Assembly: GCA_905233415.1 (NCBI GenBank) | Contig: CAJOEX010000004.1 | Span: 35,862-99,861 of the forward strand | Direction: 5' to 3' | Source: Paludibacteraceae bacterium | Lineage (GTDB): Bacteria > Bacteroidota > Bacteroidia > Bacteroidales > Paludibacteraceae | Length of the DNA: 64,000 nucleotides | In this document: piece after piece, positions 56,621-64,000 of the stretch | How the letters are laid out: every line of letters starts with the position of its first letter | Position numbering within the stretch: position 1 is the first letter of the stretch | Program-made: the position numbers and the translations under genes | Notes under the pieces: generated by a model | Databases searched by the model: none | What the model saw: the letters and a program-made list of their open reading frames with translations, nothing else | What the model was told of the DNA's origin: nothing

Positions 56621-59314
56621 CTATAGCTCCTGACCGAGCACAAAGTGGAACTGACTTCCGCCGTACTGGTCACTTCCGTTAATCGAATCAAATCCCCAGC
56701 CCCAGTCAACACCCAAGAGACCGAACATCGGCAGGAAGATACGCACACCTACACCGGCACTGCGCTTGAGGTTGAACGGGTTATAATCCTTGATATCTGC
56801 AAAGCAGTTACCCGCCTCCAGGAAACCGAGCGCCCAGATGGTTGCGTTCTGCTGCAGCGTAATCGGGTAGCGCAATTCCAACGTAAACTTGTTATACACA
56901 TAACCCATGTTTCTTCCGGTTGCCGGGTCATACGGTGTCAAGGAGCCGGACGAATAACCCCTCATACCCACATAGTCTGTGGCGTAATTCGTATAGCCGG
57001 ACATTCCGTCACCACCCATATAGAACGTCTCAAACGGAGATTTTGCATCTTTATTGAAATGACCGACATAACCGAATTCGGCACGAGTCATCAGCACCAA
57101 CTTGCTATCCCTTGTCAACGGTGTGAACACCTTGCCCGTGAACTTCCACTTGTGGTATTCAATCAGGTGGTATTTTTCGGATGTGGACATCTGCGAATAA
57201 TCCAACTTGTTGAACGCCGACCACGAAGGCGTAATCTTCAAACTAAGCGTGAACTGCGAGCCGCGACGGGTATATATCGGGTTGTCAATGCTGGAGCGCG
57301 ACAATTGCAGCATCAGCGCAAAGTTATGGCTGAATCCGTCCGAAATAAGCAAGTACGGCCAGTCTTTCAGCATGTACATCTGATAGCTCAATTCACCGTA
57401 GAACGTGAAATAGTCGTCCGGCCAACGCAAACGCTTTCCGTAACCAACACTCACACCAAACGTCCGCAGGTACTTGTCGGGATCCGCCTCCGACTCCTGC
57501 AACTGCTGGTAGTAGTTCGAGTTACCGGAATAGTAATAGTAGTTCGAGTAGGTGTTGTACAGGTTCTGATAAGCCTGATAGTAACGGTTGGAATAACCTG
57601 TCTGCGAAGCAAAGTAAATACTTGCGCTCAATGAATTAGGACGCTTTCCGCCCAGCCACGGTTCAAGGAAAGATATACTTGCCATTGTGTAATACACTCC
57701 GTTGGTACGCACGTTGATGGAGAACGTTTGTCCTTCACCCTGCGGCACGATGCGGTAGGATTTCTTGTTGAACAGGTTCTGTATCGCAAAGTTCGTGAAC
57801 TTCAGTCCCAAACTACCTACCAGACCGGAAGCACCCCAGCCCAACGAGAACTCAATCTGGTCGGACGACTTTGTCTCCAACTGATAAGTGATATCCACTG
57901 TTCCGTCTTCAGGGTTCGGTTGAATATCAGGCACGAGTTTCTCCTGGTCAAAGTGTCCCATCTGCGCCAGTTCACGCAGCGAACGCATAATATCCGACTG
58001 GCTGTACAACTGTCCCGGCTTGGTGTATAATTCACGGCGCACGACATGCTCGTAAACACGGGTGTTACCGACGATGCTGATACGGTTAATCGTCGCCGGT
58101 TTGCCTTCGTACATGCGCATCTCAAAGTCAATGGAATCGCCTTCTACAGCCACTTCCACCGGCTCAACATTAAAGAACAGATAACCACGGTCCGTGTATA
58201 GTTTTGCTACCGCATCATCATCCGTATTCAAACGTTCGTTCAGCAGTTTCAGATTGTACGTATCGCCTTTCTTCACGCCCAGATTCGCATCCAAAAACTC
58301 GTACGGATAAACGGTATTTCCCACCCATGATATGTTGCGCACATAATACTTTTCTCCTTCGTTTACCGTGATATAAATATCCACACGTGTCGGGTCGTCC
58401 GGATTGGGAACCACGCTGTCAGCCACAATGTAAGCGTCACGATAACCAACTTCGTTGTATTTCTCAATCATCGCCACCTTGTCCTTTTCGTACTCTTCAG
58501 TCACAAACTTCTTTGTACGGAACAGGTTGATGATGTGATTATCGTTGGTTTTCTTCATCGCCTTGTTAATCTGCGTATGTGTCAGCGCCTCGTTGCCGGT
58601 GATGTATATCTTTCCGACCTTGGTCTTGACCTGCCTGTCCACATTGATAATCACCTTCACATAACCGGGCTTGTCGCGGTCAGGAAGCTCATGCACCTGT
58701 ACAACCGCGTTGTGGAAACCTTTCTCGGCGAGGTATTTTTGGATAACGGTCTTGGCGCGGTCACTCAAGTTCGGCGTCATTTGGGCACCTTTTGAGATAC
58801 CGACTTTTACTTCCACATCGTCCTTCTCACCTTTCTTCAAACCGTTATAGGTCACATCCGACACTCTCGGACGAGGGGTAAGCGCTATCTCCAGCCAAAT
58901 CTTCTTGCCTTCTATCTTGGTCGCTTTAATCTTTACGTCGGAGAACAAGCCCTGCTTCCAGAAGCGTTTCAAAGCCTTTGTAATCTGGTCGCCGGGCACG
59001 TCAATCTTGTCGCCGACCGCCAAGCCCGAGAAGCCGATAATAACGAAGTCCTCGTAATTGTCTGCGCCGGAAACGGTGATGCCTGCAATTTCGTAGGTTT
59101 GCCGGCTCATCGAATACTCGATTTCCGGCGCAGGAGCCGTTTCCTGAACAGGAGCCGCAACGCTGTCTCGCGCAATAGTATCCGCCACAGCAACACTGTC
59201 CGTCGCGACAACGACACTATCCGCAACCGCTACGGCTGTGCTGTCTGCCTGTTGTGCCTGAACTCCGAAAGCTGTCAGCAGCAACAAAAACAATATGTTA
59301 ATTTTTCGCTTCAA
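56621..59314 (-). CDS. bamA: BamA, outer-membrane protein assembly factor
   Basis: An 897-residue Omp85 protein. Signal peptide (1-20), a Val/Ala/Asp-rich linker (about 22-60), five POTRA domains (about 75-450; ITVSGADNYEDFVIIGFSG, YYVRNISWVGNTVYPYEFLD, TINRISIVGNTRVYEHVVRR) and a 16-strand barrel with GGDGMSGYTNYATDYVGMRG in the loop-6 region and the C-terminal strand QFHFVLGQEL. The start codon is TTG at 59314, directly after the uppS stop. It inserts beta-barrel proteins into the outer membrane, helped by the downstream Skp homologues. Confidence 0.95.
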   Translation of the reverse strand: MKRKINILFLLLLTAFGVQAQQADSTAVAVADSVVVATDSVAVADTIARDSVAAPVQETAPAPEIEYSMSRQTYEIAGITVSGADNYEDFVIIGFSGLAVGDKIDVPGDQITKALKRFWKQGLFSDVKIKATKIEGKKIWLEIALTPRPRVSDVTYNGLKKGEKDDVEVKVGISKGAQMTPNLSDRAKTVIQKYLAEKGFHNAVVQVHELPDRDKPGYVKVIINVDRQVKTKVGKIYITGNEALTHTQINKAMKKTNDNHIINLFRTKKFVTEEYEKDKVAMIEKYNEVGYRDAYIVADSVVPNPDDPTRVDIYITVNEGEKYYVRNISWVGNTVYPYEFLDANLGVKKGDTYNLKLLNERLNTDDDAVAKLYTDRGYLFFNVEPVEVAVEGDSIDFEMRMYEGKPATINRISIVGNTRVYEHVVRRELYTKPGQLYSQSDIMRSLRELAQMGHFDQEKLVPDIQPNPEDGTVDITYQLETKSSDQIEFSLGWGASGLVGSLGLKFTNFAIQNLFNKKSYRIVPQGEGQTFSINVRTNGVYYTMASISFLEPWLGGKRPNSLSASIYFASQTGYSNRYYQAYQNLYNTYSNYYYYSGNSNYYQQLQESEADPDKYLRTFGVSVGYGKRLRWPDDYFTFYGELSYQMYMLKDWPYLLISDGFSHNFALMLQLSRSSIDNPIYTRRGSQFTLSLKITPSWSAFNKLDYSQMSTSEKYHLIEYHKWKFTGKVFTPLTRDSKLVLMTRAEFGYVGHFNKDAKSPFETFYMGGDGMSGYTNYATDYVGMRGYSSGSLTPYDPATGRNMGYVYNKFTLELRYPITLQQNATIWALGFLEAGNCFADIKDYNPFNLKRSAGVGVRIFLPMFGLLGVDWGWGFDSINGSDQYGGSQFHFVLGQEL

Positions 59315-60055
59315 TTACTTAACCTGTTCACTTGTTTTTCCGAATCGACGTTCACGATGTTGATAGTCCACGATTGCCTTGTAGAACTCTTCCACGGTAA
59401 ATTCCGGCCACAGGCAATCTGTAAAATACAACTCCGAATATGCCAGCTGCCACAGCAGGAAGTTGCTAATCCGCAGTTCTCCGCTTGTCCGAATCAGCAA
59501 ATCGGGATCGGGCATCCCCTTTGTCGTCATCAGGTCGGAAACAAATTCTTCGTTGATATTCTCTATTCCTATTTGTCCGTTTTTCGCCATCCGGACAGCC
59601 TCTTTCATCGCCTCTGTAATCTCCCAACGAGATGAGTAACTAAGAGCTATTACAAGGTTCAAACCTGTATTTTCAGCGGTTTGCTCCATGCAATTGACAA
59701 ACTTTGCATAAGCCGCCTTCGGCAGACGGTCCAAGTCGCCTATGGTCAGCAAGCGCACATTGTTCTTCATCAGAGTAGGCGTCTCTTTGGCAATCGTATC
59801 CACCAGCAGCGTCATCAACGCATCCACTTCCTCTTTCGGTCTGTTCCAGTTTTCCGTGGAGAACGTATATAGCGTAAGGTACTCCAACCCTAATTCCGCA
59901 GCTGCTTCCGTGATGTTATGCACCACTTCCACGCCTTGTTTATGCCCGAACATTCGTGCCAATCCCTGACGCTTAGCCCAACGGCCGTTTCCGTCCATGA
60001 TGATTGCCACATGTCGCGGCATTCGCTCTTTTAATATCTCATTTTTAATTGTCAT
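59315..60055 (-). CDS. uppS: Undecaprenyl (isoprenyl) diphosphate synthase
   Basis: A 246-residue cis-prenyltransferase that makes the C55 carrier lipid for peptidoglycan and polysaccharides. Motifs: [19 protein letters not shown] near residue 13 (catalytic Asp in MDGNGRWA), [13 protein letters not shown] near 68, [20 protein letters not shown] near 196 and FTDCLWPEF near 219. The frame reaches 60094, but [12 protein letters not shown] at 60055 is the expected start, overlapping porG by 11 nt. Placement between porG and bamA is conserved in the order. Confidence 0.95.
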   Translation of the reverse strand: MTIKNEILKERMPRHVAIIMDGNGRWAKRQGLARMFGHKQGVEVVHNITEAAAELGLEYLTLYTFSTENWNRPKEEVDALMTLLVDTIAKETPTLMKNNVRLLTIGDLDRLPKAAYAKFVNCMEQTAENTGLNLVIALSYSSRWEITEAMKEAVRMAKNGQIGIENINEEFVSDLMTTKGMPDPDLLIRTSGELRISNFLLWQLAYSELYFTDCLWPEFTVEEFYKAIVDYQHRERRFGKTSEQVK

Positions 60056-60755
60056 AGCAGAGCCGACAAATCTTTTTCTCTCGAGCAAATTCAAAAACTA
60101 TGCCAAGGGTCAATTGCCCCGTCAAATCAAAGTTCAGAATATTGCTTCCGTTCAAATCATACGTATTCCCGTAGCCCTCTGTTCCTTCCAGGCTATCCGT
60201 GAAATACAGGTTATGCTGCCAAGCCAGATTCAATCCCCAACGAGGCGCAAACTTCCACTTCATGCCGAATCCGAAAGGAAAATAGCAGGCTACCTTCTGA
60301 AACCTCATACCGTATATTCCCATACCTATTCCGGCAAAGATATAGGGCGTAATCGGCTTCACACGGCGGTCGTAGTCATCTATTCCGAAACGGAAAAAGT
60401 TGAACTCCGCCATTACGTCAAGGTTAATCAAATCGTCCGTCCATTCACCGAGATTCACCTCCTTGGGTTTCCCGTCCGGAGTGATTTCCCTTTCGATTAT
60501 CGGACCTTTGATAAACTGGTACAAACCTTTCACCTGCATTGCCCATCGTTGGTCAAACTTGTAGCGCACATGTCCGCCGTAAACCTCACGCACATTGTTA
60601 AAAATATGCGTCGTAGCATCACCGACGTAGTAGCCACACCCGCCTTGCAAGCCCAACTCCACATGGTACTTTCGCGACTGTGCCTCCACAGTCAAAGCCA
60701 CGGCCATAAGAGCCGTCAACACAAGCAGATATTTAACGCCTTTTCTATTCAACAT
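60045..60755 (-). CDS. porG: PorG-like DUF6089 outer-membrane protein (T9SS)
   Basis: A 236-residue protein with a signal peptide ([25 protein letters not shown]) and an eight-strand barrel pattern ([52 protein letters not shown]). Position directly before uppS-bamA-ompH-ompH equals that of PorG (PG0189) in Porphyromonas gingivalis, a T9SS barrel linked to the PorK/PorN ring. The call rests on synteny plus the DUF6089-like sequence. The presence of PorX and of a CTD-bearing protein elsewhere in the window supports it. Confidence 0.82.
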   Translation of the reverse strand: MLNRKGVKYLLVLTALMAVALTVEAQSRKYHVELGLQGGCGYYVGDATTHIFNNVREVYGGHVRYKFDQRWAMQVKGLYQFIKGPIIEREITPDGKPKEVNLGEWTDDLINLDVMAEFNFFRFGIDDYDRRVKPITPYIFAGIGMGIYGMRFQKVACYFPFGFGMKWKFAPRWGLNLAWQHNLYFTDSLEGTEGYGNTYDLNGSNILNFDLTGQLTLGIVFEFAREKKICRLCYDN

Positions 60756-60768
60756 AACAAAAAGCGTG

Positions 60769-60776
60769 CAAAATTA
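60769..60776 (-). promoter_or_regulatory. -7 box of the porG-uppS-bamA-ompH-ompH operon
   Basis: TAATTTTG on the minus strand, 13 nt upstream of the porG ATG. Confidence 0.65.
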
Positions 60777-60793
60777 TGAAAAAAAAATCAATT

Positions 60794-60811
60794 ACGCAAA
60801 TAAAAGTGCGT
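60794..60811 (-). terminator. Terminator after the RNase R gene
   Basis: ACGCA/TGCGT hairpin with A/T runs on both sides, immediately downstream of the rnr stop on the minus strand. Confidence 0.6.
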
Positions 60812-60814
60812 TTT

Positions 60815-62194
60815 TTAATGATTTTGCAGGGAATTTGGGTCTGAAGGAACCAATTTGAAGTCAATTTGGTGCTTATCAATATCTGCACGAACAACCACAA
60901 CCCGCAACCGGTCGCCAATAGTAAAGGTCTTGCCGGACTGCTCGGCAATAAGACGATAATTCTTCTCGTCATAGAACATATAGTCGTTCTCCACCAGCTG
61001 ATTGATATGAACCAGTCCTTCGCAGCGGTTGCCGTCCAACTGCACAAAAACGCCAAACTCGGTGACGGAAACGATGGTGCCGTCAAACGCCTCACCTAAA
61101 TGGTCATGCATCCAAATTGCCTGCATGGTCTTAACGGAATCGCGCTCCTCCATCTGTGCGTTCTGCTCCATCTCCGAGCAATGGTCGCACGCTTCCTCAA
61201 GGTCACGTGGAGCACCATTTGTGCGTGTCCGCTCTCCCAAAATAAATTGTGCCACAAGCCGATGCACCATCATATCCGGATATCTCCGAATAGGTGATGT
61301 AAAGTGCGTATAGTAGTCAAAAGCCAATCCGTAATGCCCTATATTCTTCGTCGAATAGACAGCTTTCGCCATAGCCCGGATAGTCAGCAGTTCGATGACG
61401 GACGCAGGTATTTTGTCCCCCATTTTCCGCTGGAAGGCAGCCACTTTGTCCAATTTCTCGTGGTCCGGTTTGTCATGCACGCGATACACAAACGGATGCC
61501 CGCGGCGCCCCATATCCGTAGCAATTGTGCGGTTGGCAAGCAACATAAACTCCTCAATAAGATGATTGGAATCCGTCGGCTGCGCAAAATAGATGTCAAT
61601 AGGATGACCGTTTTCGTCCAGCCGGAAACGCACTTCTTCCTGCTCTACATCCAAAGCACCTGCCTTCATCCGTTCCGCCCGCATCTTCTTCGCCAAATCA
61701 TTGAGCGTGCGCAGCGCTTCCGCTAACGGCTGACTGCTGACTGCTGACTGCTGACCGCTGATTACTTCCTGCGCCTGCTCATAGGTCAGGCGGAAATTAC
61801 TGCAAATGACTGTCCGGCACACTTTATATTTAATCACATGTGCGGAAGCATCCATCGTGAACAACACGGACATACACAGTTTGTCTTCATTCGGCCGCAA
61901 CGAGCACAGGTCATTACAAAGTTCTTCCGGCAACATCGGTGCCACATGATCCACATAATAGATGCTTGTCCCGCGCTGGTAGGCTTCTTTGTCTATATCG
62001 TCACCACTGTGCACATAGTGTGTCACATCGGCGATATGCACACCGACAAGAAACGTCCCGTCGTCCTGCTTGACAAAGGACAAAGCATCATCAAAATCCT
62101 TCGCATCTGCCGGGTCAATGGTAAAAGTAAGCATATTCCGCACGTCCCTGCGGCGGATAATTTCAGACTCAATATGTGGATTCGGAATAATCAT
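60815..62194 (-). CDS. rnr: RNase R-like 3'-5' exoribonuclease without N-terminal cold-shock domains
   Basis: A 459-residue protein; RNase R is normally 700 or more. The RNB catalytic domain is complete: FTIDPADAKDFDDALSF near residue 24 with all metal-binding Asp, RGTSIYYVDHVAPMLPEELC near 74, and TSPIRRYPDMMVHRLVAQF near 297. A C-terminal S1 domain (about 365-450, FDGTIVSVTEFGVFVQLDG) follows. The two OB/cold-shock domains and helix-turn-helix expected before the RNB domain are missing: the ATG overlaps the stop of an unrelated lipoprotein gene (ATGA). Residues about 144-157 come from a 7-bp repeat array. Confidence 0.9.
   Translation of the reverse strand: MIIPNPHIESEIIRRRDVRNMLTFTIDPADAKDFDDALSFVKQDDGTFLVGVHIADVTHYVHSGDDIDKEAYQRGTSIYYVDHVAPMLPEELCNDLCSLRPNEDKLCMSVLFTMDASAHVIKYKVCRTVICSNFRLTYEQAQEVISGQQSAVSSQPLAEALRTLNDLAKKMRAERMKAGALDVEQEEVRFRLDENGHPIDIYFAQPTDSNHLIEEFMLLANRTIATDMGRRGHPFVYRVHDKPDHEKLDKVAAFQRKMGDKIPASVIELLTIRAMAKAVYSTKNIGHYGLAFDYYTHFTSPIRRYPDMMVHRLVAQFILGERTRTNGAPRDLEEACDHCSEMEQNAQMEERDSVKTMQAIWMHDHLGEAFDGTIVSVTEFGVFVQLDGNRCEGLVHINQLVENDYMFYDEKNYRLIAEQSGKTFTIGDRLRVVVVRADIDKHQIDFKLVPSDPNSLQNH
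61723..61764. repeat. 7-bp repeat array inside rnr (5-6 units)
   Basis: CTAACGG, CTGACTG, CTGACTG, CTGACTG, CTGACCG, CTGATTA. In rnr it encodes SGQQSAVSSQPLAE-type sequence within the RNB domain. Confidence 0.88.
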
Positions 62195-63123
62195 AAGGGC
62201 TTGACGGCTGTCTGTTTGACGGTTTTATGCAATAATTTCAGGAAATCCTTACGGAAAGCATCATATCCTTCCGGATGTTCGGAACCCATCGCATCAATGT
62301 GACCATTCTCAAAACTCCAACTCAGTTGAAACCACTCGGAGTTATTATAGTCTTCAGCGGATTTCTCATAGTCCATCCACCGGGTCAGATGATGCTTGGA
62401 GACCAGTTTGGCAAACGCTTTCCAGTCAATTGCTTCGTCCGGAACAGCGGCGGAATAAGTGTATTCCCCCTGCGGGAAAAACTCGCCGCTTCGGGAGTTA
62501 ATACGCACTTGGAAGTTGGTTTCACGTATATTCGAGCGGCAAATCTGCACTTCATAGCTATCGCTGCCGGCTGCGCCTTTCTGGATAAAGGAAGACATTA
62601 TATATGTCAGTTCACCGGAAACGCCTTCGGCGATTTTCCGCTGTAAAGCCTTGGCACGCAAACGTTCGCATACAGGAGCAAACAATGCATGCATTTCGCG
62701 GTCGAACTCCCAAAAGCCTTTCGGCGATATATTCATTCCATGCGCATAGACCGACTTGCCGTCACTGTAACGTACCGACAGCGAGAATCCGTCTCCGTCG
62801 CACACATGAGGATTGTACTTGTCAAATCCGTCCCATCGTTTGACATTGTGTTTGGCGCAGAGAGCCTCCAAAGCCTGCACAAACGCCGTATCCACAGTAT
62901 CCGTCATATCGCCGTAGTCCATATGCAGCATATCCCGCACCATGATGGTCGCAACTGAATCCGTCACATCCACTTTGTAGTTATGTGAATTGCCACCGAT
63001 AGTTCCGTCGTAGTGGTAACTGAACGACACGATATGCGTGTCTTTGGAATCTCCGCCCGAATTGGCGCAAGACCAGGATGAAAAGATACTAAATAATGAC
63101 ATAATAAAGATGTAGCGTTTCAT
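62191..63123 (-). CDS. Lipoprotein of unknown function
   Basis: A 310-residue lipoprotein (signal MKRYIFIMSLFSIFSSWSC, Cys19). The body has two similar halves: HIVSFSYHYDGTIGG...WDGFDKYNPHVCDGDGF and YEVQICRSNIRETNFQVRIN...TRWMDYEKSAEDYNNSEWF, each describing a beta-rich unit followed by Trp and acidic residues. I do not recognise a family. It is coupled to rnr (ATGA). A start nine bases upstream (63132) is also possible. Confidence 0.65.
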   Translation of the reverse strand: MKRYIFIMSLFSIFSSWSCANSGGDSKDTHIVSFSYHYDGTIGGNSHNYKVDVTDSVATIMVRDMLHMDYGDMTDTVDTAFVQALEALCAKHNVKRWDGFDKYNPHVCDGDGFSLSVRYSDGKSVYAHGMNISPKGFWEFDREMHALFAPVCERLRAKALQRKIAEGVSGELTYIMSSFIQKGAAGSDSYEVQICRSNIRETNFQVRINSRSGEFFPQGEYTYSAAVPDEAIDWKAFAKLVSKHHLTRWMDYEKSAEDYNNSEWFQLSWSFENGHIDAMGSEHPEGYDAFRKDFLKLLHKTVKQTAVKPL

Positions 63124-63139
63124 AATATTCATTTTATAA

Positions 63140-63283
63140 TTAAAAACAAACCAGCAAGGCCTGCCATGTCCATAGCCACACGATGTAACCCGCCAGATAG
63201 ATGAACGTTCCGGTGAGATTACTGCCAAATACGAATATCTCATTCTCTTTGAGACTCGTGATATATTCCGGTGTAATACGCAT
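63140..63283 (-). pseudogene. Remnant of an FGSNL-type (macro-like/ADP-ribosyl-binding-like) gene
   Basis: A 47-codon frame starts MRITPEYITSLKENEIFVFG then SNLTG, the characteristic N-terminus of a Bacteroidota protein family that should continue with an HGGGAA-type motif for another ~100 residues. Here it runs into TFIYLAGYIVWLWTW, an unrelated hydrophobic end, and stops 16 nt before the lipoprotein ATG. Most of the gene seems lost by deletion. It could also be expressed as a short hybrid peptide. Confidence 0.5.
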
Positions 63284-63382
63284 ATTATTATAATGTTAAT
63301 CGTTATTAGCTTACGCACGATTATTACTGGGCTTGCGCGCGCAATGTTCGCAATTCGCAAACGGCGAACACTAAATCCGTTG

Positions 63383-63390
63383 CAAAGGTA
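63383..63390 (-). promoter_or_regulatory. -7 box upstream of the remnant/lipoprotein/rnr run
   Basis: TACCTTTG on the minus strand. It could drive the lipoprotein-rnr transcript through the remnant. The 63291-63380 leader holds TGTTCGC/GCGAACA inverted sequences. Confidence 0.55.
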
Positions 63391-63424
63391 CTACTTTTTT
63401 TTGGAATGTGCAAGTTTTTACGCA

Positions 63425-63451
63425 AAAAATGCGGGTTGCCCCGCACTTTTT
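63425..63451 (-). terminator. Terminator downstream of the 63531-63857 gene
   Basis: GCGGG (63431-63435) pairs with CCCGC (63440-63444), extended by A/T runs on each side with one bulged C. Confidence 0.75.
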
Positions 63452-63557
63452 ACTCCTCGTACGACATCCACTCTTCATGGACGGAGCGTCCTCCCGACGG
63501 AACGGGAGGAGCGGCATCCGCCTAGGAGGGTTACTCCTCATACGACATCCACTCTTC
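63450..63557. repeat. 27-bp direct repeat duplicating a gene's 3' end
   Basis: TTACTCCTCGTACGACATCC (start 63450) and TTACTCCTCATACGACATCC (start 63531) continue into CACTCTTC in both. The second copy is the real 3' end of the next gene (EEWMSYEE, stop); the first is a detached copy. Between them lies a CCTCCCG/CGGGAGG hairpin (63490-63509). Confidence 0.85.
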
Positions 63558-63857
63558 GTGAAATAAGTACCCGAAGAGGGTGCTGTACTTCGTCTGGCTC
63601 TTGAAGGCTGCTTCGTCAACGGTGCGCTTTGTGGGGTCTGCCATACGGTCGCGCGCCAATGCGCCGACTGCCGCGAACTTCTGACGGTGTGCACGTACAC
63701 CCGCAATCTTCGCCGCGCTGATGGTGTTCGTCCAGTTGTCACGCGTTACCGTGTACTTCGTGCCGGATTTCTTGCGCTTTGCAAAGCCGACTTTGTCACT
63801 TTTCTTCAATTTGCCGTGGAGAGCCTCCACCGGTCTGATGTACTCACATTTTGCCAT
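63531..63857 (-). CDS. Hypothetical basic protein of 108 residues
   Basis: Starts MAKCEYIRPVEALHGKLKKS and is rich in Lys, Arg and Ala, with GTKYTVTRDNW, an Ala/Arg helix region (AAKIAGVRAHRQKFAAVGAL) and an aromatic end (TLFGYLFHEEWMSYEE). No signal peptide or membrane segment. I do not recognise a family. It has its own downstream terminator. A 7-bp repeat array lies directly upstream, between it and the next gene. Confidence 0.6.
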   Translation of the reverse strand: MAKCEYIRPVEALHGKLKKSDKVGFAKRKKSGTKYTVTRDNWTNTISAAKIAGVRAHRQKFAAVGALARDRMADPTKRTVDEAAFKSQTKYSTLFGYLFHEEWMSYEE

Positions 63858-63860
63858 AGT

Positions 63861-63895
63861 TTAAATTGATAATTGATAGTTGATAATTGATATTT
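63861..63895. repeat. 7-bp repeat array between genes (5 units)
   Basis: TTAAATT, GATAATT, GATAGTT, GATAATT, GATATTT; the same heptamer family as inside murF. It runs into the stop codon of the partial gene. Confidence 0.85.
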
Positions 63896-64000
63896 AAAGT
63901 TTCTTGCTCGCATCATACGATTCCACCGTTTTGGTGGTGATGGTGGTCGTTGTATCGCCATGCTGGATGTACTGCGAGGTGGTGGTCACCGTCCTTGTCA
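63894..64000 (-). CDS. Partial unknown gene, C-terminal end
   Basis: Only 34 codons are in the window. The visible C-terminus is Thr-rich (RTVTTTSQYIQHGDTTTTI) and ends VESYDASKKL. Stop TAA at 63894-63896. Too short to classify. Confidence 0.55.
   Translation of the reverse strand, partial: TRTVTTTSQYIQHGDTTTTITTKTVESYDASKKL

Noticed and set aside
63531..64000. Prophage edge
   Set aside because: The two unknown proteins have no recognisable phage domains, and no integrase, portal or terminase is seen; the region is too short to judge.

Overview
The window is a contiguous chromosomal stretch of a Bacteroidota bacterium, most likely order Bacteroidales. Evidence: many promoters carry the Bacteroidota -7 box (TAnnTTTG, here usually inside an extended AARGCAGTAMYTTTGC context, with TTG or TTTG about 19-20 bp upstream). 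Shine-Dalgarno sites are almost absent. The gene content is typical of the order: TonB-dependent receptors, DUF5606, DUF4876 and DUF6850 proteins, and type IX secretion (T9SS) components PorX and PorG, the latter in the order porG-uppS-bamA-ompH-ompH. Family and genus cannot be fixed from the sequence alone. I see no rRNA, CRISPR array, insertion sequence or intact prophage; one tRNA (Arg, CCG) is present.

Layout. 1-6.4 kb: partial rhomboid protease, HU, adk-obg-clc operon, then a minus-strand operon tsaC / sugar transferase / xseB (a 55-residue gene). 6.7-12.1 kb: pckA with an odd C-terminal tail, DUF2461, a DUF4153 membrane protein and rfbD. 12.2-16.5 kb: minus operon of a PASTA protein, rluD, porX and an EEP phosphatase. 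16.6-20.4 kb: a small Cys/Glu-rich lipoprotein, then minus operon DUF5606, Nif3, zinc-ribbon protein and CotH kinase. 20.5-29.2 kb: a TonB receptor/DUF4876/DUF6850 operon meets a PepSY/OB-like lipoprotein/propeller-like operon tail to tail; then a BspA-like protein. 29.2-31.1 kb: rlmH and a MATE exporter. 31.2-34.8 kb: an 11-bp repeat array, a promoter, a ~255-nt highly structured leader ending in an intrinsic terminator, and two tandem CsgG/FlgO-like paralogues plus a lipoprotein. 34.8-41.5 kb: acyltransferase-like protein, Fur-family regulator, zinc peptidase, tRNA-Arg, then an operon of a FeoB-like permease lacking a working GTPase domain, a TonB receptor and a His-tailed HMA protein. 41.5-48.2 kb: AsmA, lipoprotein, ileS. 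48.4-51.8 kb: outer-membrane protein and a large T9SS cargo candidate. 52-63.1 kb: coiled-coil protein, murF, MFS transporter, two OmpH/Skp chaperones, bamA, uppS, porG, an N-terminally short RNase R and a lipoprotein. 63.1-64 kb: a gene remnant, a duplicated gene end and two unrecognised genes.

The two best candidates for undescribed biology are (1) the structured leader with a terminator 35 nt before the start codon of the CsgG-like operon and no other visible promoter in between, and (2) the metal-uptake-like operon built on a FeoB permease core whose GTP-binding motifs are gone. A third theme is a set of short-period repeat arrays (7, 8, 11, 15 and 24 bp) lying inside essential genes (obg, ileS, murF, rnr, asmA) and between genes, including one element shared by ileS and murF. 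All functional calls come from reading motifs by eye; no database search was run.
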